This document shows positions 15,680 through 22,788 of a stretch of 41,783 nucleotides of DNA, piece by piece. Numbering within the stretch: position 1 is the first letter of the stretch; each line of letters starts with the position of its first letter. The stretch comes from an uncultured Oscillospiraceae bacterium (GTDB taxonomy: Bacteria > Bacillota > Clostridia > Oscillospirales > Oscillospiraceae), in assembly GCA_910587505.1 (NCBI GenBank), contig CAJULD010000025.1:1-41783 (forward strand). Direction: 5' to 3'. The translations under genes were made by a program, and so were the position numbers. Under the pieces are notes generated by a model. It did not search any database and was not told the DNA's origin. It saw only the letters and a program-made list of their open reading frames with translations.

Positions 15680-18253
15680 CTACCATGTACACGCCTCTAC
15701 CTGGAAGGAGACCGTATCCTCCATTGTGACAGTGGTTCCCATGGCGGTATCCACCGAAAAAGTGATAACCCCCGTAATGGTGGCCGTTCCCCAGTCAACG
15801 CCTACAACCCGGCAGCGATCCCAGAAATCCACGCCAAGATCATACATCTCTACGGCGGCGGGGTTACTGCTGGTCCATATTCCGCTGCGGGGACGGATCC
15901 CGGCCATCCAGCTGTAGCTGGAAACATAAAACTCCCTGCCGCAGCCCAGATAGACTCGTCCATCCAAAAGGGTATAGCTCCACTGAAGACAGTCCTGCAC
16001 CTGAACGGCCAGCTCATACTGCTGGCCGGAGCCGGTTGCCGTCAGGACCGCCGTACCCGCCGACAGGGTGGTGAACTGTCCCTCGTCATTGATGACGGCC
16101 ACGTCGGGATCGGAGGAGCTGTAGGTCAGCCCGTCGGGAAGCGTTTCACCCCAGGCGTGGCAAAACCGGCCCGTGTACCCGTATCCGGAATTATATCCGA
16201 AATCCGTCAGGCTCTTCCGCGTCACTGCGGCAGGCGGCTCCGGCTCTTCGGGAGCGTCTGGCAAGCCCGGCGCGGGTTCCTGCTCGCCGGGGGTTTCCGT
16301 CTCGGGCGGCGCAGGCTCCGGTTCGACCGGATCGTCCGGTACGGGCGGCGCGGGTTCCTGCCCGGCCGGATCGTCCGGTACGGGTGGCGCGGGTTCCTGC
16401 TCGGCGGGGACGGTGACCAGACAGGTGACGGTGTCCTCCATGGTCCTGCTCCCGGCGGCCGTGTCCAGCCGGAAGGTCACCTTCCCTGCTATGACGGCCG
16501 TCCCGGGAGAAACGGAACACAGCCGGCACGAGATCGGCCCCTCGCTTCCCGTCACTTCGGCTACTTCGGGGGCGCTGCTGGACCACTCCACCTGCTCCAC
16601 AGTGATCTCATACCCCGGAAGCCGGTCAAAGCTCCAGGACGTCACGCTCAGCGCCCGGCTCTGCCCCATTTCCAGCCGGACGTCCGGAAGCTGGAAGCTC
16701 CAGTTAAAATGATCCCCCACCGAGACGGTCAGCGTATACGCGACATCTGGCGCAGCGGGGTCAATGGCGGTCAAAACCGCCGTTCCCGGCAGCAGCGTGG
16801 TAAACACCCCCTGCCCGTTGATCTGAACCACGGAGGGGTCGGAGGAGGAGTAGACGCTCAGGGTGGGCGGCAGAAATTCGCCCCATTCCGAGGCAAATTT
16901 GCCGGTATATCCGTAACCGCTGTTATAGCCGAAGTTTACCACATTTTTATTGAGAACCACCGGCTCCGGATCGGGCTCCGGTTCCGGCTCCGGGGCCGGT
17001 TCGGGGGCGGGCGACGGTTCGGGGGCGGGCGACGGTTCCGGCCACAGTTCCGGCCACCACACGTCCGTCTCCGGCGGAGGGGTGGGCGGCCGCTCCGGTT
17101 CCGGCGCGGTCACCGGCTCCAGACGCACCGCGGGTGCCTCCGGCAGGAACGCGGGTTCCTCCGCCGGTTCGGGCTCCGGCGGAGGGGGCTGGACGGCTCC
17201 GCCGGTCCCCTCCGGGACCGGCTGTACGTCCCCCTCTCCCACAGGGAGCGGCTCCGCGTCCTCCTCCGGCGGGACCGCGGGAACTGGCCTGGCCGCCACC
17301 TCCACGGGCCGGATCTGCGGAGACGGAGCCAATCGTTCCTCATGATGGGCCGGGAACACAATCCGGAACTGCGGCAGAATCGTCCGGGTCTCTCCGCTAT
17401 TTTCCACAGGCTGTACCTGTTCCACCGGGGCAGGCGCCGGCGGCGGCGTGCGGCGCACCATGCCGCCCATACCCATCGCCGCGCCTGCCAGAAGCAGCAG
17501 CGCGGCAGCGGCGGCTTTCTTTGTGGCCAGCGCGGCCAGGGCGGACTTGACCGCTCCCCCGACGGCAGCGGCAGATACGCCTGCGGCCGTCAGCGCTGCA
17601 TAACCCGGTCCGCCTGCGGCAAGGGTGGCCGCCTCCTGATGCAGGAGATACGACAGGAAAGGCAGCGCAGAAACGCCATAGAGCTCGATCCCCTCCCTGG
17701 CGTATGCATCCACGCCCCGTTTGATGGTCTGCCGGGCGTAATGCAGCCGGCTTTTGACGGTATTGTCGGAAACGTCGAGGATGGCCGCGATCTCCCGGAT
17801 GGACAGCTCGTCGTAGTAGTACAGCAGCACGCACATCCTCTGGGGCTCTGGCAGCGCGTCCACCAGCGACACGATAATCCGGCGCTTTTCTTCGCTCTCC
17901 AACAGCTGCTCCGGCTGGCGCTGGCTGTCCATATCCTCCAGCAGGTCCAGGTTCTCCTCTTCCGCCTCCTGCTGATGCAGGAGCGCAAACTGTCCCAGCC
18001 GGTGGCTGCATGTGTTGGCGATGATCCGGTACAGCCAGGCCCGGAAGGCGTCCGGCGACCGCAGGCCCTTCAGCCCACGGAGCATGGCAATCAGAATATC
18101 CTGCGCCGCGTCTTCGGCGTCGCTCCTGCTTTTCATCATCCGCAGGCAGTGGAAGAAAACCTGGTCCTGAACGGCCAGCACCAGATTTTCCCTGGCCTGC
18201 CCGTTGCCCGCCTGAGCGGCCAGCACCAGCTCCAACAAGTCTCTTTGCTCCAA
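15680..18253 (-). CDS. Membrane-tethered ECF sigma factor with Pro-rich stalk and two Ig-like repeats
   Basis: One 857-residue polypeptide. Residues 10-85 are sigma region 2 (DAEDAAQDILIAML) and 125-180 are region 4 (ALPEPQRMCVLLYYYDELS, then a DNTVKSRLHYAR recognition helix). A hydrophobic patch LYGVSALPFLSYLL (191-204) and an Ala-rich stretch follow, then one transmembrane helix (about 245-266), a Pro/Glu-rich stalk (268-432), and two homologous repeats of about 175 residues (440-615 and 684-857), each starting FGYNSGYGYTG and containing YSSSDP-V---I--(Q/E)G-FTTL--GTAVLTA, like bacterial Ig (BIG2) folds, split by a second Pro-rich linker. A tethered transcription factor with an external sensor is inferred. 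Start is TTG 18253, with GAGGAG 10 bases upstream. Confidence 0.88.
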   Translation of the reverse strand: MEQRDLLELVLAAQAGNGQARENLVLAVQDQVFFHCLRMMKSRSDAEDAAQDILIAMLRGLKGLRSPDAFRAWLYRIIANTCSHRLGQFALLHQQEAEEENLDLLEDMDSQRQPEQLLESEEKRRIIVSLVDALPEPQRMCVLLYYYDELSIREIAAILDVSDNTVKSRLHYARQTIKRGVDAYAREGIELYGVSALPFLSYLLHQEAATLAAGGPGYAALTAAGVSAAAVGGAVKSALAALATKKAAAAALLLLAGAAMGMGGMVRRTPPPAPAPVEQVQPVENSGETRTILPQFRIVFPAHHEERLAPSPQIRPVEVAARPVPAVPPEEDAEPLPVGEGDVQPVPEGTGGAVQPPPPEPEPAEEPAFLPEAPAVRLEPVTAPEPERPPTPPPETDVWWPELWPEPSPAPEPSPAPEPAPEPEPEPDPEPVVLNKNVVNFGYNSGYGYTGKFASEWGEFLPPTLSVYSSSDPSVVQINGQGVFTTLLPGTAVLTAIDPAAPDVAYTLTVSVGDHFNWSFQLPDVRLEMGQSRALSVTSWSFDRLPGYEITVEQVEWSSSAPEVAEVTGSEGPISCRLCSVSPGTAVIAGKVTFRLDTAAGSRTMEDTVTCLVTVPAEQEPAPPVPDDPAGQEPAPPVPDDPVEPEPAPPETETPGEQEPAPGLPDAPEEPEPPAAVTRKSLTDFGYNSGYGYTGRFCHAWGETLPDGLTYSSSDPDVAVINDEGQFTTLSAGTAVLTATGSGQQYELAVQVQDCLQWSYTLLDGRVYLGCGREFYVSSYSWMAGIRPRSGIWTSSNPAAVEMYDLGVDFWDRCRVVGVDWGTATITGVITFSVDTAMGTTVTMEDTVSFQVEACTW

Positions 18254-18295
18254 GCGTCTGTCTCTCCTCTTCCGTGAATTCCAATCATTTCAGGG

Positions 18296-18327
18296 AAAAA
18301 GCAGGCATCCCCGCCTGGGATGCCTGC
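18296..18327 (-). terminator. Terminator hairpin inside the sigma-gene leader
   Basis: On the minus strand, arms GCAGGCATCCC and GGGATGCCTGC with a 5-base loop are followed by TTTTT. It lies between a good promoter (18369-18397) and the TTG start (18253), so it could be an attenuator for the sigma gene. It could equally end transcripts from the upstream surface-protein genes. Confidence 0.75.
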
Positions 18328-18368
18328 CTTCTGGATATTGCCCCCTGGCCGTATCTCCATTTTCCCCC

Positions 18369-18397
18369 ATTATAGCACGGGGAGGAGGAAGATACAA
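18369..18397 (-). promoter_or_regulatory. Sigma-A promoter upstream of the sigma gene
   Basis: Minus strand: TTGTAT (18392-18397), 17-bp spacer, TATAAT (18369-18374). It sits between the stop codon of the SLH-CAP-transglutaminase gene (18441) and the leader terminator. Confidence 0.7.
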
Positions 18398-18440
18398 CCG
18401 CAGGAAAGCGCCTGGAAAACTTTTGTGAATTTTGCCAAAA

Positions 18441-19958
18441 TCAAAAAACGGGGTGGGTATACGGCGCCGGTTCCGGGCCGCAGTAGAGACCGTAGGCGTC
18501 GCAGATCCAGTAGACGCCGTCCACGTTCACCCGGCACCACTGATGGGAATACTCGCCCTCGTTGACATGCTCATAGGGAATCCCCAGAATGTTCAGGCAC
18601 AGCCCGGTGGCCCTGGTGCATCCGGCGCAGGAGGCCGAGCCGAGAATAAAGTAGCCATACGGATCGTTATAGTGGGACGAGGACATGGAATACTCCATAC
18701 CGCTGTCAAACCGCTCCCGGACGGCGGAGGCAATGCCCTGGAGCTGCTCCGTCCGGGACAGTCCGGCCAGCGGCGTCACGATCTCCAGCGCCACATCGTA
18801 CGCCTGGGCCAGCTGCCCGTCGGTGGCCTTCTTTTGCAGGCTCTTCCGGTTTGCCAGCTTTTCCATGGGCACCGGCGTAAAGGAGGGGCTGCCGCCGGGA
18901 TCTCCGGCGGAGGGAGAGGCGGGGCCGCCGCCGGACGGGTCCGTTTTTCCGGTGATATACAGCAGCGACCAGAAGTCCGAATACCCGCCGTAGCCATTGG
19001 CGCGATGGGTGTATCCGATCCCGACATGGGTGTACGCTTCGCTCATGATGGCGGTGAAGGCCTCTTCGGTGTTCATCGCCGTGGCAAAGGTTCCTGCCGC
19101 ATCGCTCCGGCCGCCCAGCATACTTTCATGGACCTGCGCCGCGGCGACGCCGGCGGTGTCCAGTACGGACTCCCAGCTGCTCCCGTCAGGACGGTTGTCA
19201 AAGAAGCCTTTGGAGATGTCGTCCGCCCGAAGTCCGGCCGCCTGGTCCAGCCGGTCCGAGGTTTCCAGCGGCCTGAGCCCCGCGCCGGACCGTTCCGCGT
19301 TGATCAGCCGGAGCAGCTCCGCGCAGCGGCCGTCCTGGGGAGCGGTTTCCGCGCCGGAAGTCCCGCCGCCGAACGCGCGCAGCAGGAACGTCACGATTTC
19401 CGCGCGGGTGCAGGTCCTGTCCGGGGAGAAAGCGCCGCCGCCGGTGCCGGTAGTGACGCCGTTCTCCACGGCCCAGGACACCGGTATGGACAGCTGGAGA
19501 TTTTCAACGGGAACGTCGGAAAAGCTGGCCGGAGACATGGAAAAGGGCATATCCTTCGCCTTCCAGATAAAGGTCACGGCCATGGCCCGCGTACAGTCCG
19601 CCTCCCCGTGGAAGCGGTCGCCGGAAACCAGACCTTTTTCGCTGGCCCACAGGGCGGGGCGATAATAGTAATCGCCGGAGGAAACGTCCCGGAAGGGATT
19701 GGAGATAGAGGAAGCCGGTTTTCCGGCCGCGCGCCAGAGGAAGGTGATAATCTGGGCGGCGTTGCAGGTGTCGTCGGGGGAGAAGGAGGAGGAGCTGGTT
19801 CCGGTGGTGATGTCGTTCCTGACCGCCCAGGTTACCGCATCACAGTACCAGTCGCCGCTTCTGACGTCAGAAAAACCGGAGGCGTTTGCCGCCGCGCCGG
19901 CGGGCAGCAGGAAGCACAGCAGCAGCGCCATCCCGCCGGACAGGAACCGTTTACGCAT
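18441..19958 (-). CDS. Secreted SLH x3 - CAP - transglutaminase-like protein
   Basis: A 505-residue exported protein: signal peptide (1-26, ending GAAANA), three SLH motifs (about 28-76, 88-133, 146-194) for binding wall polymers, a CAP/SCP domain (about 208-335, with LLRLINAERSGAGLRPL and AYTHVGIGY), and a C-terminal transglutaminase-like domain (about 380-505). The triad candidates are Cys447 (SCAGCTRATG), His472 (SHQWC) and Asp487 (ICDAYG). CAP domains are secreted modules of varied function; the transglutaminase-like part may crosslink or hydrolyse wall or protein amides. ATG 19958 follows GGAGAG. It begins 67 bp after the upstream CAP-SLH gene and is probably co-transcribed with it. Confidence 0.9.
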   Translation of the reverse strand: MRKRFLSGGMALLLCFLLPAGAAANASGFSDVRSGDWYCDAVTWAVRNDITTGTSSSSFSPDDTCNAAQIITFLWRAAGKPASSISNPFRDVSSGDYYYRPALWASEKGLVSGDRFHGEADCTRAMAVTFIWKAKDMPFSMSPASFSDVPVENLQLSIPVSWAVENGVTTGTGGGAFSPDRTCTRAEIVTFLLRAFGGGTSGAETAPQDGRCAELLRLINAERSGAGLRPLETSDRLDQAAGLRADDISKGFFDNRPDGSSWESVLDTAGVAAAQVHESMLGGRSDAAGTFATAMNTEEAFTAIMSEAYTHVGIGYTHRANGYGGYSDFWSLLYITGKTDPSGGGPASPSAGDPGGSPSFTPVPMEKLANRKSLQKKATDGQLAQAYDVALEIVTPLAGLSRTEQLQGIASAVRERFDSGMEYSMSSSHYNDPYGYFILGSASCAGCTRATGLCLNILGIPYEHVNEGEYSHQWCRVNVDGVYWICDAYGLYCGPEPAPYTHPVF

Positions 19959-20011
19959 AGTGAATGTCTCTCCTTTCAAATTTGCAGAGAATATGGCGCG
20001 CAGAAAAGAGA

Positions 20012-20025
20012 ATTGCAGCTGCAAT
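20012..20025. promoter_or_regulatory. 14-bp perfect palindrome between two surface genes
   Basis: ATTGCAGCTGCAAT directly follows the stop codon of the CxxC-CAP-SLH gene, in the 67-bp gap before the next gene. It may be a protein site or an RNA processing signal; no T-tract follows it. Confidence 0.4.
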
Positions 20026-22638
20026 CTATTCCGCCAGATTGCGGTACAGGTAGGTGACGATGTTGGCACGGGGGGACTGGCTGCCGGGGGTGAAGGCCGC
20101 GCCGGTATTGTTCAGCAGTCCGCTGGAATCCGCCCAGGCCACCGCGTCGGTGTACCAGTCCCGGGCAAAGGAGGAGGCCAGCGCGCTGGAACCGGAGGCG
20201 GCAGGCTCGCCCTCCGCCCGCCAGAGGAAGGTCACCACGTGGCCGTTGGTACAGGTGCTGTTGGGACTGAACCTGGTTTTGCTGGTGCCGGTGGTGATGC
20301 CGTTCTCATAGGCCCAGAGAATCGCCTTGAAATAAGGACTGGAGGACTTCACGTCCTGGAAGGGATTGGTCCGGATTTTCGGTTCCGGGCGTCCTTTGGC
20401 CCGCCAGAGGAAGGTGACCACCTGACCGCGGGTGCAGGTGGTATTGGGCTCGAAGGTGGTGGCCGTCGTACCGGTGGTGACCCCCGCGTCCAGCGCCCAG
20501 AGCACCGCGTCGGTGTAGTAGGTGTTGGAGGGCACGTCGGTGAAGGGGTTCCGGCGGTTCTGGCCGGTCTGGTTGTTCTGATTATTCTGCTGATTCTGAT
20601 TATTCTGGTTGTTCTGATTGTTCTGCTGGTTCTGGTTATTCTGGCTGTTCTGCTGGTTCTGGTTGGGCGTGGTGGAGCCGGACTGCTGATTGCCCAGGGA
20701 GAAGAAGTCCACGGTGAACTCCAGGGAGGCCGCGCCGCCGTTCTTATACCGCAGGCCGCCGATGGAGACGGTATAGGTTCCGCTGTAATCTTCCACTCCG
20801 TCGGGACGGAAGATGATGCAGGGCAGGCCGCCATAGTTTTGGGTGTTGACGTTGAAGTACTTGCCGGAGGAGGATGCCGTGTAGCCCTTGCCCTGGAAGC
20901 TCCAGGACCTTCCGCCGCCGGACAGGGTGACGGACACGCCGCCGGGCGAGGCGTAGACATCTGAATTCAGCGCGACGCTCCACGCCTGATTCCTGTTGAA
21001 CAGGTCGGAGGGGAAGTTTCCGGAGGCGGGCCAGCTGATATAGTCAAAGTCACAGCCGGCGCCGCTCGTGTCGAATACTTTCTCCGCGCAGTAATTCCCG
21101 GCGCAGCCGAAGCCGATTTTGCCCATGACGGGGTTCAGCTGCCAGCGGCGGTGGCCCAGACGGCTGACGTTGCTGCCGTCACTGTCGTCCATGAAGCCGT
21201 CCACGGCGTAGGTCAGGATGCGGCCCATGTAGATATTGCTGCTGCCGCATGCGTCATAGCCCAGCTTATAGAAGGCCTGGTCCATGCCGGCGGGCCTGCC
21301 GGGGGAATGGCTGAGCTGATTGTTGGCGGCCATGACCACCGCGCCGTACTGGGCGTTCTGGCAGAGCGCCGCGTCCAGCGTGACCGCCGGGATGCCGGCG
21401 ATGCGCCGCAGAGCGTTAAGCCGGTTGACGGCCGCCTGAAGGGCGGTGTCCTTCACCTTGCCTGTGGAATAGGGCGCGGAGGTGGAGGGCTTTGTGTCAT
21501 AGATGTTCTCCGGCAGGTCCAGAGGATTGTCCTGGAGCAGCTGGCGGATTTCCTCCTGGCTGAGCTTGGCCAGGGAGGTGCTGCCGCTGCCGGTATGGAC
21601 TTTCTGCTGTGTGGTGCTCAGGGTTTCCTCCGCGCCGCAGACCTTACAGATCTGCCAGGTCCGGCCCGGCGCGGTGGTGGTGGCGGCCTCGGTGCGCTTC
21701 TCCCAGGTGTGGGCCACCCTGGGCAGGACGCTGACGACCTCTTCCCTGCCGCACACCGTACAGGTCTGGGTGCGCTTTCCCTCCTGGGCGCAGGTGGGCT
21801 TCTGCACGTCGGTCTTCCACTTATGGCTGGCTACGGGGAGGGTGCGCACGACCTCCTCCGTGCCGCAGACTGAGCAGGTGCGGGTGATCTTCCCCTCCTC
21901 CGTGCAGGTGGCCGGCGTGGTCTTCGGGCTCTTCCAGGTGGGGTGGGTGCAGACAGGCCTGGAGGGATCGGAGGGATCACCGGGCGTGGTAGAATCGTTC
22001 GGGTCGTTTGGCGTGGTGGGGTTTGTGGGATTTGTGGGGGTTGTGGGATTGGTGGGATCGGTGGACGTGGAGGGACCGGTGGAGTTGGAGGGCCGGTCCG
22101 GCGTGGTGGCCGGGTCCGTGCCCGGCAGGATCAGCCAAGAGGTGTTGTCCTGGACCGCGTCCGGACCCATCGCCAGCAGGGGGAATTTCTCCAGACAGAC
22201 CGCCTGGCACTTCTGGCACACCCATTTCTTGGTGCCGTTGTTCCACTGCTGAGGATACACGTAGCCCATCAGCCTGTACTGGTGCTGGCCGCCCTGCCCG
22301 CACTGGTGCTGGGAGGTATCCGCGCCGGCGCGCTGGTTGGGCGGGTTGTTGTCGTCGCCGCAGCGGGTACAGATATTGCTGTGGTCGTAACTGTGACCCA
22401 GGGGGGAGTTGTCACTGGTGTCGTCCCAGTAATCCGTAAAGCCGCAGCCGGAGCATTCCCACCAGGTATAGCCGCAGTGGATGCAGGACTTGTCAACATG
22501 GATCCCGTATATGGTTCCCCTGCATTTGGGACAGTAGCGGGTGTCGCTCTGCTGCGCTGAGGCCGCGGGCGCCGTCCCCAGCAGCAGCAGAGCCGTGAGG
22601 ATCCAGGCGAAAAACCGTTTCCCCATCGTGTGCTTCAT
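20026..22638 (-). CDS. Secreted CxxC-module - CAP - Asn/Gln linker - SLH x3 protein
   Basis: An 870-residue exported protein. Order: signal peptide (1-28, ending ASA), a Cys-rich region (36-150) with several CxxC pairs like small zinc ribbons, a Thr/Pro/Asn linker (175-228), three repeats (about 230-345) of the type TWK---T-PATCTEEGK-TRTCSVCG-EEVV, a CAP domain (about 395-540) followed by a beta-rich region (to 645), a linker of almost only Asn and Gln (650-694), and three SLH motifs (697-745, 758-805, 822-867). It would sit in the cell wall. ATG 22638 follows GGAGATCGTC. The many cysteines are unusual for an exported Clostridial protein and suggest bound metal or redox chemistry. Confidence 0.88.
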   Translation of the reverse strand: MKHTMGKRFFAWILTALLLLGTAPAASAQQSDTRYCPKCRGTIYGIHVDKSCIHCGYTWWECSGCGFTDYWDDTSDNSPLGHSYDHSNICTRCGDDNNPPNQRAGADTSQHQCGQGGQHQYRLMGYVYPQQWNNGTKKWVCQKCQAVCLEKFPLLAMGPDAVQDNTSWLILPGTDPATTPDRPSNSTGPSTSTDPTNPTTPTNPTNPTTPNDPNDSTTPGDPSDPSRPVCTHPTWKSPKTTPATCTEEGKITRTCSVCGTEEVVRTLPVASHKWKTDVQKPTCAQEGKRTQTCTVCGREEVVSVLPRVAHTWEKRTEAATTTAPGRTWQICKVCGAEETLSTTQQKVHTGSGSTSLAKLSQEEIRQLLQDNPLDLPENIYDTKPSTSAPYSTGKVKDTALQAAVNRLNALRRIAGIPAVTLDAALCQNAQYGAVVMAANNQLSHSPGRPAGMDQAFYKLGYDACGSSNIYMGRILTYAVDGFMDDSDGSNVSRLGHRRWQLNPVMGKIGFGCAGNYCAEKVFDTSGAGCDFDYISWPASGNFPSDLFNRNQAWSVALNSDVYASPGGVSVTLSGGGRSWSFQGKGYTASSSGKYFNVNTQNYGGLPCIIFRPDGVEDYSGTYTVSIGGLRYKNGGAASLEFTVDFFSLGNQQSGSTTPNQNQQNSQNNQNQQNNQNNQNNQNQQNNQNNQTGQNRRNPFTDVPSNTYYTDAVLWALDAGVTTGTTATTFEPNTTCTRGQVVTFLWRAKGRPEPKIRTNPFQDVKSSSPYFKAILWAYENGITTGTSKTRFSPNSTCTNGHVVTFLWRAEGEPAASGSSALASSFARDWYTDAVAWADSSGLLNNTGAAFTPGSQSPRANIVTYLYRNLAE

Positions 22639-22654
22639 GACGATCTCCTTTCTT

Positions 22655-22688
22655 TCTCCGGAGAGGCCGGGAGCGGCCTCTCCGGAGA
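22655..22688 (-). promoter_or_regulatory. Large leader hairpin before the CxxC-CAP-SLH gene
   Basis: Perfect 15-bp arms TCTCCGGAGAGGCCG and CGGCCTCTCCGGAGA with a 4-base loop end 6 bases before the ribosome binding site on the minus strand. There is no T-tract, so it is more likely to affect mRNA stability or ribosome access than to end transcription. A TATAAA at 22696-22701 may be the -10, but no good -35 is seen. Confidence 0.55.
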
Positions 22689-22762
22689 ACGGTCCTTTAT
22701 ACCGTATCGTTACCGTGCAGGAATTCAAGAATTGTTAAAGGGCGTTTGTAAAGTCCTTTTTG

Positions 22763-22788
22763 AACCTTTTTCTTTCAAGAAAAAGGTT
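22763..22788. repeat. Short family-I palindrome at a stop codon
   Basis: Arms AACCTTTTTC and GAAAAAGGTT around TTTCAA. It shares upstream flank AAAGTCCTTTTT with the copy at 1996-2021. Its last base is part of the stop codon of the RCC1-CAP gene. Confidence 0.65.

Noticed and set aside
15623..18277. Very long plus-strand open frame (about 880 codons) opposite the Ig-repeat sigma gene
   Set aside because: It is Arg/Gly/Pro-rich with no family motifs and is antisense to a gene with clear sigma-factor domains. High GC removes stop codons from the opposite strand.
18432..20057. Plus-strand open frame opposite the SLH-CAP-transglutaminase gene
   Set aside because: No ribosome binding site or recognisable domain; it is the complement of a well-supported gene.
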